From positions 1 through 64,000 of the forward strand of contig DATDAQ010000069.1 in NCBI GenBank assembly GCA_036525295.1: a stretch of 64,000 nucleotides of DNA, read 5' to 3'. The notes beneath the pieces were generated by a model. The model was not told the origin of the DNA. It saw only the letters and a program-made list of their open reading frames with translations, and searched no databases. The DNA comes from VRUE01 sp036525295 (GTDB taxonomy: Bacteria > Actinomycetota > Thermoleophilia > Solirubrobacterales > 70-9). The position numbers and the translations under genes are program-made. This document shows, one piece after another, positions 24,020 to 32,716 of this stretch. Numbering within the stretch: the first letter of the stretch is position 1; each line of letters begins with the position of its first letter.

Positions 24020-25279
24020 CTACCCCGAGCGGGGTAGTTCGGGGAAGTCCTCGGCGACCCGGGCGATCGTCGCCAGCGCCTCGTCGAGGTGCGCGCGCTC
24101 GTGGGTCGCCATCAGGCTGGTGCGGAGGAGCGCGCCACCGGGCGGGACGGCCGGGTGGATCGCGACGTTGGTGTAGACGCCCGCGTCGAAGAGCGCCTTC
24201 CAGAGCAGCACCGCCTGCCAGTCGTCGCCGACGACGACCGGGACCACCGGCGTGGTCGCGACGGTGCCGTCGGGCAGCGTGCCCGGCTCGATCACCTTCA
24301 GGCCCAGGTCGCGCAGCCCCTCGCGCAGGTAGGAGGCGTTGGCGAGCAGCGCCTCGAAAAGCCGCGGACCGTCGGCGCGGATCACGCGCAGGGCCTCGAG
24401 CGCCGCGCCGACCGCCGCGGGCACCGCGGAGGCGCTGAAGACGAAGGAGCGCGAGGAGATCCGCAGGTACTCGACCACGTCGGCCGGGCCGGCGACGAAG
24501 CCGCCGCAGGAGGCGAGGCTCTTGGAGAAGGTGCCCATGCGCAGGTCTACCTCGTCCTCGAGGCCGAAGAGCTCGCAGGCCCCCGCCCCGCGGGCGCCGA
24601 GCACGCCTGCCCCGTGCGCCTCGTCGACCATCAGCCGCGCGCCGTGGCCCTTGCAGAGCTCGACGATCCGCGGCAGGTCGCAGACGTCGCCCTCCATCGA
24701 GAAGACGCCGTCGACGACGACGAGCACGCCGCCACCGTCCTCGGCCGCGCGCTGCAGCATCTTCTCCAGCTTGTCCATCCGGTTGTGGCGGAAGGGGCGC
24801 AGCTTGGCGCCGGAGAGGCGGCAGCCGTCGAGGATCGAGGCGTGGTCGCCGGAGTCGACGATCACGGTGTCGCCGGGCTCGAGCAGCGTCCCGATCGTCC
24901 CCAGGTTCGCCTGGTAGCCGGTCGAGAAGACAATCGCGTCCTCGCTCCCCATCCACTCGGCCAGCTCGCGCTCGAGGTCGACGTGCAGCGGGGTCGTCCC
25001 GTTCAGCAGGCGCGAGCCGGTGACGCCGGTGCCGTATGTCTCCAGGGCGTCGCGGGCGGCCTGCTTGACCCGCTCGTCGCCGGTCAGCCCCAGGTAGTTG
25101 TTGGAGCCGAGCATGATCGTCTCCCGTCCCTCCATCTCGACCACGGGGCCGGCCTGCGAGGTGAGCAGGCGGAAGTAGGGGAGGAGGTCGTGCTGCTTGG
25201 CCGCTTCCAGCTGCTCGAGGCGGTCGTGGCTGCGCGCCTTCTCGAAAACGTCAACGGGTGTCTTCGCCGTTTCGCTCAT
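24020..25279 (-). CDS. PLP-dependent alpha-oxoamine synthase (serine palmitoyltransferase / KBL / BioF family)
   Basis: The product is 419 residues. Family features are complete: NNYLGL at ~60, GTGVTGSRLLNGT at ~84, DSGDHASILDG, the PLP-ring aspartate in VDEAHGAGVLG (~219) and the Schiff-base lysine in GTFSKSLASCGG (~253). These enzymes condense an amino acid with an acyl-CoA. Sequence alone does not separate serine palmitoyltransferase, 2-amino-3-ketobutyrate CoA ligase and 8-amino-7-oxononanoate synthase. No bio genes or threonine dehydrogenase lie nearby. The divergent neighbour, only 25 bases away, encodes a large GNAT protein like bacterial ceramide synthase candidates. That context favours a sphingolipid-type role, as an inference. 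Confidence 0.85.
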   Translation of the reverse strand: MSETAKTPVDVFEKARSHDRLEQLEAAKQHDLLPYFRLLTSQAGPVVEMEGRETIMLGSNNYLGLTGDERVKQAARDALETYGTGVTGSRLLNGTTPLHVDLERELAEWMGSEDAIVFSTGYQANLGTIGTLLEPGDTVIVDSGDHASILDGCRLSGAKLRPFRHNRMDKLEKMLQRAAEDGGGVLVVVDGVFSMEGDVCDLPRIVELCKGHGARLMVDEAHGAGVLGARGAGACELFGLEDEVDLRMGTFSKSLASCGGFVAGPADVVEYLRISSRSFVFSASAVPAAVGAALEALRVIRADGPRLFEALLANASYLREGLRDLGLKVIEPGTLPDGTVATTPVVPVVVGDDWQAVLLWKALFDAGVYTNVAIHPAVPPGGALLRTSLMATHERAHLDEALATIARVAEDFPELPRSG

Positions 25280-25304
25280 GGCCAGAGTGTAGGTTCACGA
25301 CCCC

Positions 25305-26444
25305 GTGGGAAACGTGTCGATCCGGCCGGTCCGCACCCGTCGCGAGCTGAAGCGCTTCGTCAAGGTCCCCTTCCGCCTGCACCGCGACCACCCGCAGTGG
25401 GTGGCGCCGCTGATCTTCGAGCGCATGCAGTTCCTCGACCGCGGCAAGAACCCGTTCTTCGAGCACGCCGAGGCGGAGTACTTCCTCGCCGAGCGCGACG
25501 GCGAGGCGGTCGGCCGCATCACCGCTCAGGTCGACCGCTGCTGGGACGAGTCCCAGGGCGGCAGCGACGCGATGTTCGGCTTCTTCGAGACCGCCGAGGA
25601 CCCGGAGGTCGCCGCGGCGCTGCTGGGCGCCGCGACCGAGTGGGCCCGTGGCAAGGGCCGCGGCCGCATTCTCGGCCCGATGGACTTCACCACCAACGAC
25701 GAGGTCGGGATCCTGGTCGAGGGCTACGAGCGGCCGCCGATGATCCTCGAGAACTGGCATCCCCCTCACTACCCGGGACTGATCGAGGCAAATGGCTTCG
25801 GCAAGGCGATGGACCTGCTGATGTGGGAGCTCCGGCTCGGCGACCTCAAGGAGGGCGAGCGCTTCGATCCGGCGATCCACGCCGCCGCCGAGAAAGCGCT
25901 GAGCGACGAAGGGGTGGCGATCCGCAACATCAGCATTCGGAACCTCCCCGACGAGATGCGGGCCTTCAGCGAGGTCTATAACGAGGCCTGGGGGGACAAC
26001 TGGGGCTTCGTCCCGGCGACGGATGCCGAGATCGAGTTCCACGCCAAGCTGCTCAAGCAGGTGCTCGACGAGGACTGGGCCTACATCGCGGAAAAGGACG
26101 GCGAGCCCGTCGGCGCCGCCCTCACCCTGCCCGACATAAATCAGGCGCTGGCGAAGCTGAACGGCCGCCTGCTGCCACTGGGCTGGCTCCGCCTCCTCCT
26201 CGCCAAGCGCAGGATCGACCAGCTGCGGGTCTTCGCGCTCGGCGTCAAGCACGACTACCGCCACACCGGGCTCGCGGCGGGCCTCTACCTGAAGCACCTC
26301 GAGACTGCGCAGAAGCCGGGCACGATCGAAGGCGGCGAGATGGGCTGGATCCTCGAGACCAACGGCCCGATGAACCGCGCCATGGAGGGCATGGGGGGGA
26401 AGGTCGTCAAGAAGTACCGGATCTACGAGAAGGCGCTGGGCTGA
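25305..26444 (+). CDS. Large GNAT-fold protein of the YghO / bacterial ceramide synthase-like type
   Basis: The product is 379 residues from a GTG. It has two GNAT-like halves. The first contains VPFRLHRDHPQWVAPL, KNPFFEHAEAEYFLAERDGEAVGRI, FGFFE, GPMDFTTNDEVGILVEG and NWHPPHYPGLIEANGF. The second contains VYNEAWGDNWGFVPAT, LPDINQAL and GVKHDYRHTGLAAGLYLKHL. These are hallmarks of a long acyltransferase family (E. coli YghO remnant) that includes the Caulobacter ceramide synthase. The gene is divergent from the alpha-oxoamine synthase with 25 bases between starts, implying joint control. N-acylation of a long-chain base is therefore plausible but unproven; no ceramide reductase-like gene is visible. 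Confidence 0.72.
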   Translation: MGNVSIRPVRTRRELKRFVKVPFRLHRDHPQWVAPLIFERMQFLDRGKNPFFEHAEAEYFLAERDGEAVGRITAQVDRCWDESQGGSDAMFGFFETAEDPEVAAALLGAATEWARGKGRGRILGPMDFTTNDEVGILVEGYERPPMILENWHPPHYPGLIEANGFGKAMDLLMWELRLGDLKEGERFDPAIHAAAEKALSDEGVAIRNISIRNLPDEMRAFSEVYNEAWGDNWGFVPATDAEIEFHAKLLKQVLDEDWAYIAEKDGEPVGAALTLPDINQALAKLNGRLLPLGWLRLLLAKRRIDQLRVFALGVKHDYRHTGLAAGLYLKHLETAQKPGTIEGGEMGWILETNGPMNRAMEGMGGKVVKKYRIYEKALG

Positions 26445-26520
26445 TCCGCAGGCACGCAAAATGCGGAATCAGCCGCCCAGCGCCCTCTTGCTGCCCGTAT
26501 GCATCGCTACAGTCGGCCGG

Positions 26521-26790
26521 GTGACTGGCGCAGAGCTAGAGCCGATCCCCGTCCGGGTTCTGCCCAGCGAGCCTGCCGATCTCCTACCGGTGCGCAGCGA
26601 GGCGAAGACTGCGGCGATAGCCGCTGCGGGCGGGGTCCTCGCCGGGGCAGCGACGGTCGCCGCGGTGCGGGCGGTCGGTGCGGTCGCGACGCGCAAGCGG
26701 ACTCAGCGTCGCCCCTCCCGCCGCGAACGCCCAGCCAACGTTCTCGCCAGCCGCTCCTTTCTCGTCGACGTTCACCTGCTGGGGCGGTGA
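26521..26790 (+). CDS. Small protein with one membrane-like Ala-rich segment
   Basis: The product is 89 residues from GTG at 26521; the frame is open to an ATG at 26461. A hydrophobic Ala/Gly/Val stretch (AAIAAAGGVLAGAATVAAV) may span the membrane or act as a signal. It is followed by a very basic segment (RKRTQRRPSRRER) and a short hydrophobic end. The stop overlaps the GTG start of alkA (GTGA), so the two are translationally coupled. No family is recognised; the basic tail could bind DNA or RNA. It may be an expression leader for alkA more than a functional protein. Confidence 0.55.
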   Translation: MTGAELEPIPVRVLPSEPADLLPVRSEAKTAAIAAAGGVLAGAATVAAVRAVGAVATRKRTQRRPSRRERPANVLASRSFLVDVHLLGR

Positions 26791-27689
26791 ACGCCGAGGC
26801 GGAAGTCCGGCCTCCCTCCCCGTACCGCCTGCCTTCCCACGGCGGCGAGGACGGGGTGATGCGGATCGAGCGCGGCGTTGCCACCCGGCTGCTCCAGGTC
26901 GAGGGGTGTCCGGTGCTGACCCGTGCCTGGGAAGCGGGGAAGGGCCGGGTGGTCCTGCGCGCCGAGCCGCTCGACCCAGGCTCCATCGCCGCGCCCAGCC
27001 GGGCGGCCGGGGTTCCGGCTCACGAGGCGGGGCCCGCGGAGCTGGATCTGGCGCTGGAGCGGATGCGCTTCGCGCTGGGCGTCGACGACGACCTCGGCGA
27101 GTTCTACCGGCGCTTCCGCGGCGACCCACTGCTCGGGCCGCTGCTGCGCCGCCGTCCCCACCTCCGCCCGCGCCGCCGGCCGTGGCCCTGGGAGGCCCTT
27201 GCCTGGGCCGTGGTCAAGCAGCTGATCGAGAGCGGCCGCGCCGCCCGCATCCAGCGCCGCATGGTCGGCCGCTGGGGGGTGAGGCTCGGGCCTCGTCGCG
27301 AGGGCCTGCACGACGTCCCGACCCCGGACCTGATCGCCGGCAGGGCGCCGGTCGAACTGGAGTCGATGGGCCTGGCGCTGAAACGGGCGATCGCGCTGCG
27401 CGCGGTCGCCGCCGACGTCGCCGCCGGGCGCTGCGACCCCGGTGAGCCGGTCGCCGACGAGCGCCTGCTCGCCGTACGCGAGATCGGGCCGTGGACCGTG
27501 CAGTGCCTTGGGCTCTTCGGCCGTGGCGACCCCGATGCGCTGCCCGCGGGGGACCTGATGTACCTGAAGCAGGTGGGCCGGCTCGCCCGCCTCGGTCGCC
27601 GCGCCACGGTCGAGGAGGTGGAGGAGTTCTACGCTCCCTACGCCCCCTTTCGCGGCCTCGCGGCGACCTGGTCGACGATCGCGTCTTAG
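26787..27689 (+). CDS. alkA: DNA-3-methyladenine glycosylase II (AlkA-type HhH-GPD)
   Basis: The product is 300 residues from a GTG overlapping the previous stop. The N-terminal ~90 residues are a beta domain as in AlkA. The HhH-GPD core covers ~95-290: ALAWAVVKQLIE helix, hairpin LLAVREIGPWTVQCLGL at ~225-240 and the catalytic aspartate in LPAGDLMYLKQVG at ~255. It should excise alkylated purines in base-excision repair. The substitution of the usual PAxDxG by PAGDLM keeps the aspartate. There is no Ada domain and no adjacent ogt/ada gene, so induction by alkylation cannot be inferred. Confidence 0.88.
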   Translation: MNAEAEVRPPSPYRLPSHGGEDGVMRIERGVATRLLQVEGCPVLTRAWEAGKGRVVLRAEPLDPGSIAAPSRAAGVPAHEAGPAELDLALERMRFALGVDDDLGEFYRRFRGDPLLGPLLRRRPHLRPRRRPWPWEALAWAVVKQLIESGRAARIQRRMVGRWGVRLGPRREGLHDVPTPDLIAGRAPVELESMGLALKRAIALRAVAADVAAGRCDPGEPVADERLLAVREIGPWTVQCLGLFGRGDPDALPAGDLMYLKQVGRLARLGRRATVEEVEEFYAPYAPFRGLAATWSTIAS

Positions 27690-27738
27690 GAACCCCTCTT
27701 AATCCTCTGTTGCGCGTCGCCTGGCCAGGCTCAAGGGG

Positions 27739-30060
27739 GTGGGCGGGACGCCGATAAGTCGAGCAATGGAGCGCACGACGTCAGGTGGTAGTTGGCCGGA
27801 GAACCGAGTCAACGAGTTCCTCGACCAGATCTCGGCGGGAGGCGAGGACTACCGGCGGCTGGTCGAGCGCCTGCCCGCGATCGTCTACGCCTCCGAGCTC
27901 GGCGAGAACGGCCGCTGGCGCTATGTCAGCCCCCAGGTGGAGGAGATCCTCGGCTACACCCCGGAGGAATGGCTGGCCGACGAGGAGCTCTGGGCGAGGC
28001 TGCTGCACCCTGAGGACCGGGAGCGAGCCCTGTCCCAGGAGACACGCAAGACGATGGGCAACCGCAACCCGCCGCCGGTCGACTACCGCATGGTCACCCG
28101 CGACGGCCGCACCGTCTGGATCCTCGACGAGGCCGTGCTCGAGCCCGACGAAGACGGCACGCCGGTCTGGCACGGGGTCCTCTACGACATCACCGAGCGC
28201 AAGCTCGCCGAGCAGGAGGCCCGGCGGGCGGCCGCTCAGCAGGCCGCGGTCGCGCGCCTCGGGGGGCGAGCGCTGAAGGACGGCGACCCAGACATCCTGA
28301 TGGGCGAGGCGGTCTCGCTGATGGTCGAGATCGAGGGAGTCGACAGCGCCTGCATCTGGGAGATCGGCCGCGATGGCCGCCGGCTCGGCCTGCGCGCCGG
28401 GCTCGAGGACCGCATCGTCGGCGCGGCTCGCGCCTCGGCAGCGCGCGATTCCCATGCCGGCGCGGCGCTCGACTCGCGCCTGCACGTGATCGTCGACGAC
28501 TGGTCCAGCGAGCGACGCTTCTCGATGCCGCCGGCGCTGCGCGCGATCGGCGTGCGCAGCAGCCTCGCGGTGCCGATCGACGGCAAGCAGCAGCCCTTCG
28601 GCGTGCTCGACGTCCACTCCACCGAGCCCAACCGCTTCACGCCGCAGGACGTGCACTTCGTCCAGGCCTTGGCCAACGTCCTCGCCGACGCGATCGAGCG
28701 CCACGCCACCGACCAGGCGCTGCGCCACCGCGTTCTGCACGACTCGCTCACCGGCCTTCCCAACCGGCTCAGCTTCGTCGAATCGCTGAGCGACGCCCTC
28801 AAGCGCAGCACCGTCTCGGGCTCTCCGGTCGGGCTCCTCTTCCTCGACCTCGACAACTTCAAGCTGATCAACGACAGCCTGGGCCACCATGCCGGCGACG
28901 AGTTGCTGCGTGCCGTGGCACCACGCCTGCGCGGCCACCTGCGCCCCGGAGACATCGTCGCCCGCTTCGGCGGCGACGAGTTCGGGATCCTCGTCGACCG
29001 GCTCGCCGACGAGGACGAGGCGGTGGCCATCGCCGACCGGATCGCGGCTGCCTTTGCCGAGCCGTACGCGATGGGCGGCGTCGACCACTTCGTCAGCGCC
29101 AGCGTCGGCATCGCCGTCGCCCGGCCCTCCGCTCGCGAGCCGGTCGAGGCCGACATGCTGATTCGCGACGCCGACGCGGCCATGTACCGGGCGAAGGAGC
29201 GCGGCCGCGGGCGCTGCGAGCTCTTCGACGCGGAGATGCGGGCGCGGGCGCTGCGGCGGCTGGAGGTTGAGCGTGAGCTGCGCCAGGCACTCGAGCGCAA
29301 CGAGCTCGAGCTCCACTACCAGCCGGTGATAACGCTGCGCAGCGGGGAGATCACCGGCCTCGAGGCGCTGGTCCGCTGGCGCCATCCCGAGCGCGGCCTG
29401 CTCGACCCCGGCGATTTCGTCTCGGTGGCGGAGGACAGCGGCCTGATCGAGCCGATTGGGCACTGGGTGCAGGAGGTGGCCTGCCGCCAGGTGCTGGAGT
29501 GGCACGAGCTGCGCCCCGACCGGCGTCCGTTCGACGTCTCGGTCAACCTCTCGGCACGGCAGGTGACCAACCGCGACCTAGCGATCTCGATCGGCGAGAT
29601 CCTTGCCGGTAGCGGCCTCGACCCCGTCCACCTGCGGCTGGAGGTCACCGAGAGCGCCCTGGTCGAGGAGTCGACGACGGCGACCGGGACCCTTGAAGCG
29701 CTCAGCGATCTCGGCATCGGCCTCGTCCTCGACGACTTCGGCACTGGCTATTCCTCCCTCGCTTACCTCAACCGGTTCCCCTTCGACGCGCTCAAGATCG
29801 ACCGCTCCTTCGTCGACGCCCTCGGCGTCGAACAGGAGCGCACGGCGATCGTCGAGGCGATCGTCGGCATGGCCCGCGCCCTCTCCCTCGAAGTGATCGC
29901 CGAGGGGGTCGAGAATGAGGTGCAGCTGGCTGAGCTGGTCCGGCTCGGCTGCGACCAGGCGCAGGGGCATCTCTTCTCGCGGGCGCTGCCGGCGGAGAAG
30001 ATCACGGCCCTGCTCGGGGAAGGCGCCCCGCTCTACTCGGGGATCGTCCCCGGCAGGTAG
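27739..30060 (+). CDS. PAS-GAF-GGDEF-EAL sensor for cyclic di-GMP turnover
   Basis: The product is up to 773 residues from GTG; ATG at 27766 is an alternative start nine codons later. A PAS domain (~40-155: IVYASELGENGRWRYVSPQ, GYTPEEWL, WHGVLYDITERK) is followed by a GAF domain (~165-325). The diguanylate cyclase domain has an intact GGDEF at ~411 and an RPGD inhibitory-site motif five residues before it. The phosphodiesterase domain has EAL at ~542, NLSARQ and DDFGTGYSS. Both catalytic halves look competent, so it may switch direction by PAS/GAF input. No membrane segment was seen, so it is probably cytoplasmic. The 3' end overlaps the convergent substrate-binding-protein gene by 28 bases. 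Confidence 0.95.
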   Translation: MGGTPISRAMERTTSGGSWPENRVNEFLDQISAGGEDYRRLVERLPAIVYASELGENGRWRYVSPQVEEILGYTPEEWLADEELWARLLHPEDRERALSQETRKTMGNRNPPPVDYRMVTRDGRTVWILDEAVLEPDEDGTPVWHGVLYDITERKLAEQEARRAAAQQAAVARLGGRALKDGDPDILMGEAVSLMVEIEGVDSACIWEIGRDGRRLGLRAGLEDRIVGAARASAARDSHAGAALDSRLHVIVDDWSSERRFSMPPALRAIGVRSSLAVPIDGKQQPFGVLDVHSTEPNRFTPQDVHFVQALANVLADAIERHATDQALRHRVLHDSLTGLPNRLSFVESLSDALKRSTVSGSPVGLLFLDLDNFKLINDSLGHHAGDELLRAVAPRLRGHLRPGDIVARFGGDEFGILVDRLADEDEAVAIADRIAAAFAEPYAMGGVDHFVSASVGIAVARPSAREPVEADMLIRDADAAMYRAKERGRGRCELFDAEMRARALRRLEVERELRQALERNELELHYQPVITLRSGEITGLEALVRWRHPERGLLDPGDFVSVAEDSGLIEPIGHWVQEVACRQVLEWHELRPDRRPFDVSVNLSARQVTNRDLAISIGEILAGSGLDPVHLRLEVTESALVEESTTATGTLEALSDLGIGLVLDDFGTGYSSLAYLNRFPFDALKIDRSFVDALGVEQERTAIVEAIVGMARALSLEVIAEGVENEVQLAELVRLGCDQAQGHLFSRALPAEKITALLGEGAPLYSGIVPGR

Positions 30061-31061
30061 GCGTTGCTCAGTACGGCCGCCGGCGGGATCGGGGCGGACA
30101 CCTGGTCGTTGTCGCGCATCCAGCCGGCGAACTCGGTCCAGCGCCCCGGTGCCATGTAGCCATAGGGACGTCCGTGGCGGGGCGGGTCGAGCAGCGGCAA
30201 CGTCGCCGCCACCTCGGCCCGGGTCAGCTTCGGGTCGAGGTCGGGGTTCGCCTCCAGCAGGGCCTCGGTCGCGGCCTGCGGGCTCTTCGCCGCGGCCTCG
30301 GTGCCGCGGGCGAGGGCAGCGAGGAAGAGCCGGATCGGCTCCGGGTCCTGCTCGAGCCGCTGGCGCTGGGCGACGAGTACCAGCTCGTCGTATGTCGGCA
30401 CCCCGAGCCGGTCCACCGGGGTGACGACGGGGTCCTTGCCGCGCAGCCGCAGGTCGACGCCCTCGACGTTGCGGAAGCCGCCCAGCATCGCCTCCGCCTT
30501 GCCGCCGACGATCGCCGGCAGTAGGCCGAAGCCGACGTTGACGACCTTGACGTCGGACGGGGTCAGGTCGGCGCGGGCGAGGATCGTCTCCAGGTAGGCG
30601 TCCTGGTAGGGGATGCCGGCGGTCGCGATCGTCTTGCCGCGCAGGTCCCCGACACCCCCGATCCCGGACTTCTTCAGCCAGATCATCGAGGTGAGCGGCC
30701 GGTTGACCAGCGCGCCGACCGCGATCACCCCGAGGTCCTGTTCGTGCGCCAGCAGCACCTCCGGCTCGTAGGAGATCGCCAGGTCGGTCTGGCCGGCGGA
30801 GAGGAGCTTGATCGGCGCCGCCGGATCGGCCGGCGTGCGGATGTCGACATCGAGCCCGGCTTCCTCGAAGTAGCCGAGCTTCCGCGCCATGTAAATCCCG
30901 GCGTGGTCGGGGTTGGGGTAGAAGTCGAGCGTGAGGCTGAGCGACTCGGTTTCGCCGGTCACGTCCTCGCTCTTCTCGCCGCAGGCCGCGAGGGCGAGGG
31001 AGAGGGCCAGCAGGGCGATGGCGATGACGAGGGTGACCGCCGACGATCGGGAGGGTTTCAT
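30033..31061 (-). CDS. ABC transporter substrate-binding lipoprotein, ThiY/NMT1-like
   Basis: The product is 342 residues. The signal peptide ends in the lipobox LAAC. The mature protein has the NMT1/THI5-like fold: LTLDFYPNPDHAGIYMARKLGYFEEAGLDV, close to ThiY, then LLSAGQTDLAISYEPEVLL, LRGKTIATAGIPYQDAYLETIL and VVNVGFGLLPAIVGGKAEA. ThiY homologues bind formylaminopyrimidine thiamine precursors; other relatives bind riboflavin or sulfonates, so the ligand is tentative. It is the last gene of a three-gene transporter operon. No TPP riboswitch was found upstream of the operon. Confidence 0.85.
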   Translation of the reverse strand: MKPSRSSAVTLVIAIALLALSLALAACGEKSEDVTGETESLSLTLDFYPNPDHAGIYMARKLGYFEEAGLDVDIRTPADPAAPIKLLSAGQTDLAISYEPEVLLAHEQDLGVIAVGALVNRPLTSMIWLKKSGIGGVGDLRGKTIATAGIPYQDAYLETILARADLTPSDVKVVNVGFGLLPAIVGGKAEAMLGGFRNVEGVDLRLRGKDPVVTPVDRLGVPTYDELVLVAQRQRLEQDPEPIRLFLAALARGTEAAAKSPQAATEALLEANPDLDPKLTRAEVAATLPLLDPPRHGRPYGYMAPGRWTEFAGWMRDNDQVSAPIPPAAVLSNAYLPGTIPE

Positions 31062-31071
31062 CCCTTGCTTT

Positions 31072-31824
31072 CTATCGCCAAGTGACGATGCGGCGCTCTG
31101 CGAGGGCGACGAGCCCGTAGAGGCCGATCGCGATCGCCGAGAGGACCAGGGCGGCGGCGAAGACCCGGGCGGTGTTCAGCTGGGCGTTGTCCTGGAGGAT
31201 CAGGTGACCGAGGCCAGAGTCGGAGCCGACCCACTCGCCGAAGACCGCGGCGATCGGTGCGAAGGTGACGCCGATCTTGGCGCCACTGAAGGTGAAGGGG
31301 AGGGCGGTGGGCATTTCCAGCCGCCAGAGCAGCTGGCGGCGCGAGGCATCGAGCGTGCGCATCATCTTGACCGCCTGCAGGTCCACGGCGCGGAGTCCGT
31401 CGGCCGTGGCGACGGCGATCGGGAAGAAGCAGACCAGCGCGACCACCGCCAGCTTGGGGCCGATTCCGTAGCCGAACCAGACGACCAGGATCGGGGCGAA
31501 GACGATGATCGGGATCGCCTGGGAGGCGACTATCAGTGGGTAGAAGGTGAGTCGCAGCGTCTCGAAGGGGCGGAGCAGAAAGCCGAAGGCGAGCCCGGCG
31601 GCGAGCCCGATCAGGAAGCCGAAGAAGATCTCCTTCAGCGTGACCCAGGCGTTTTCGGCCACCAGGGATCTGCTGTCCCACAGGGCGGTGGCGATTTCCG
31701 CGGGGGAGGGGATCAGGAGGGGGTCGAGGTTCAGCGCGTCGGCGATCGCCCCGGTGGTGGCGGCGATCTGCCATGCCCCGACCAGGCCCGCGATCAACAG
31801 CGCCGGGAGCACCCAGCGCCTCAT
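31072..31824 (-). CDS. ABC transporter permease, ThiX/SsuC-like
   Basis: The product is 250 residues with about six membrane segments. The binding-protein-dependent transport motif is present around VVALVCFFPIAVATADGLRAVD, followed by MMRTLDASRRQLLWRLEMPTALPFTFSGAK, the EAA-type loop that contacts the ATPase. The start overlaps the ATPase stop (ATGA-type, 31821-31824), and the next gene is ten bases downstream. It forms the membrane channel of the nutrient-uptake system with its neighbours, probably for thiamine-precursor pyrimidine. Confidence 0.9.
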   Translation of the reverse strand: MRRWVLPALLIAGLVGAWQIAATTGAIADALNLDPLLIPSPAEIATALWDSRSLVAENAWVTLKEIFFGFLIGLAAGLAFGFLLRPFETLRLTFYPLIVASQAIPIIVFAPILVVWFGYGIGPKLAVVALVCFFPIAVATADGLRAVDLQAVKMMRTLDASRRQLLWRLEMPTALPFTFSGAKIGVTFAPIAAVFGEWVGSDSGLGHLILQDNAQLNTARVFAAALVLSAIAIGLYGLVALAERRIVTWR

Positions 31825-32639
31825 CTCGTGCCCTCCCGCAGCGCGTGCAGCGCCCGCTCGCGCAGGGCGACGAACTCGGGGTCGGTGACAGCCTCGTCAC
31901 GGTCGGCCGCGCGTGGTGCGGGCGCGCTCATCTCCTCGACGATCCGCGCCGGCCGGGCAGAGAGCACGGCGACGCGGTCGCACAGGTAGAGCGCCTCCTC
32001 GACGTCGTGGGTGACGAGCACCACCGTGCGCGGGTCCGCGTCCAACGCGCCGGCCAGCCACTCCTGCATCTCGGCGCGGGTGATCGCGTCGAGCGAGGCG
32101 AAGGGCTCGTCGAGCGCGAGAACCGGCTTGCCGGCGACGAGCGTGCGCAGAAAGGCGACGCGCTGGCGCATGCCGCCGGAGAGCTCGGCGGGGGAGGAAC
32201 GCTCGAACCCGGCCAGCCCGAAGCGCTCGAACAGCTGTCCGGCCTCGCGCCGCGCCGCGCCGCGTCGTACGCCGCGGTTGCGCAGGGCGAGCGCAGCGTT
32301 GTCGATCGCGGAGAGCCAGGGCAGCAACAGGTCGCGCTGGGGCATGAAGGCGCAGCGGGCGAGGCGAGCCGCTGGGTCGAGGCCTTCGCCCAGCGCGACC
32401 TCTCCTCCCGTGGGCTCCCGCAGGCCGGCGATCAGCTCGAGCAGGGTCGACTTGCCGCAGCCCGAGGGGCCGACCAGGCCCAGTACCCCGTGCGCCGGCA
32501 CGTCGAGGTCGAGCCGCTCGATGGTCGACAGCTCGCCGTAGGAGTGCCTCAGGCCACGGACCGAGACCGCGACGCCGAGCGCGTCGTCGGAGGCAGGCAA
32601 TGCGCTATCTGCGCCGAATTCCTTGGTTTTCGCGGGCAT
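31821..32639 (-). CDS. ABC transporter ATPase, ThiZ/SsuB-like
   Basis: The product is 272 residues from ATG at 32639. The frame is open further to 32729, but that would run into the divergent tauE gene and add unlikely residues. Walker A GPSGCGKSTLL, Q-loop MPQRDLLLPWLSAIDN, signature LSGGMRQRVAFLRTL, Walker B VLALDEPFASLD and H-loop THD are all present. Lineage motifs (MPQRDLLLPW) match the nitrate/sulfonate/thiamine-precursor group. It is the first gene of the operon. Ligand specificity comes from the downstream binding protein. Confidence 0.9.
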   Translation of the reverse strand: MPAKTKEFGADSALPASDDALGVAVSVRGLRHSYGELSTIERLDLDVPAHGVLGLVGPSGCGKSTLLELIAGLREPTGGEVALGEGLDPAARLARCAFMPQRDLLLPWLSAIDNAALALRNRGVRRGAARREAGQLFERFGLAGFERSSPAELSGGMRQRVAFLRTLVAGKPVLALDEPFASLDAITRAEMQEWLAGALDADPRTVVLVTHDVEEALYLCDRVAVLSARPARIVEEMSAPAPRAADRDEAVTDPEFVALRERALHALREGTR

Positions 32640-32665
32640 CTTGGGGTATCCTGGCGCACTCGCGC

Positions 32666-32686
32666 TCCTGACCAAAAAGGTCAGGA
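32666..32686. promoter_or_regulatory. Palindrome between the divergent thi-like operon and tauE, candidate operator
   Basis: Eight-base arms TCCTGACC and GGTCAGGA pair around AAAAA, 30 bases before the tauE ATG and 27 bases before the start of the divergent ABC ATPase. Position and symmetry fit a dimeric repressor site. The Rrf2 protein encoded downstream of tauE is the obvious candidate. Confidence 0.5.
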
Positions 32687-32716
32687 AAGTCGATAACCAA
32701 CCCGCGCGGAGCTCAT

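Noticed and set aside
32640..32716. Possible TPP riboswitch before the thi-like ABC operon
   Set aside because: The intergenic region is too short and has no CTGAGA or thi-box motif; it holds only the palindrome.
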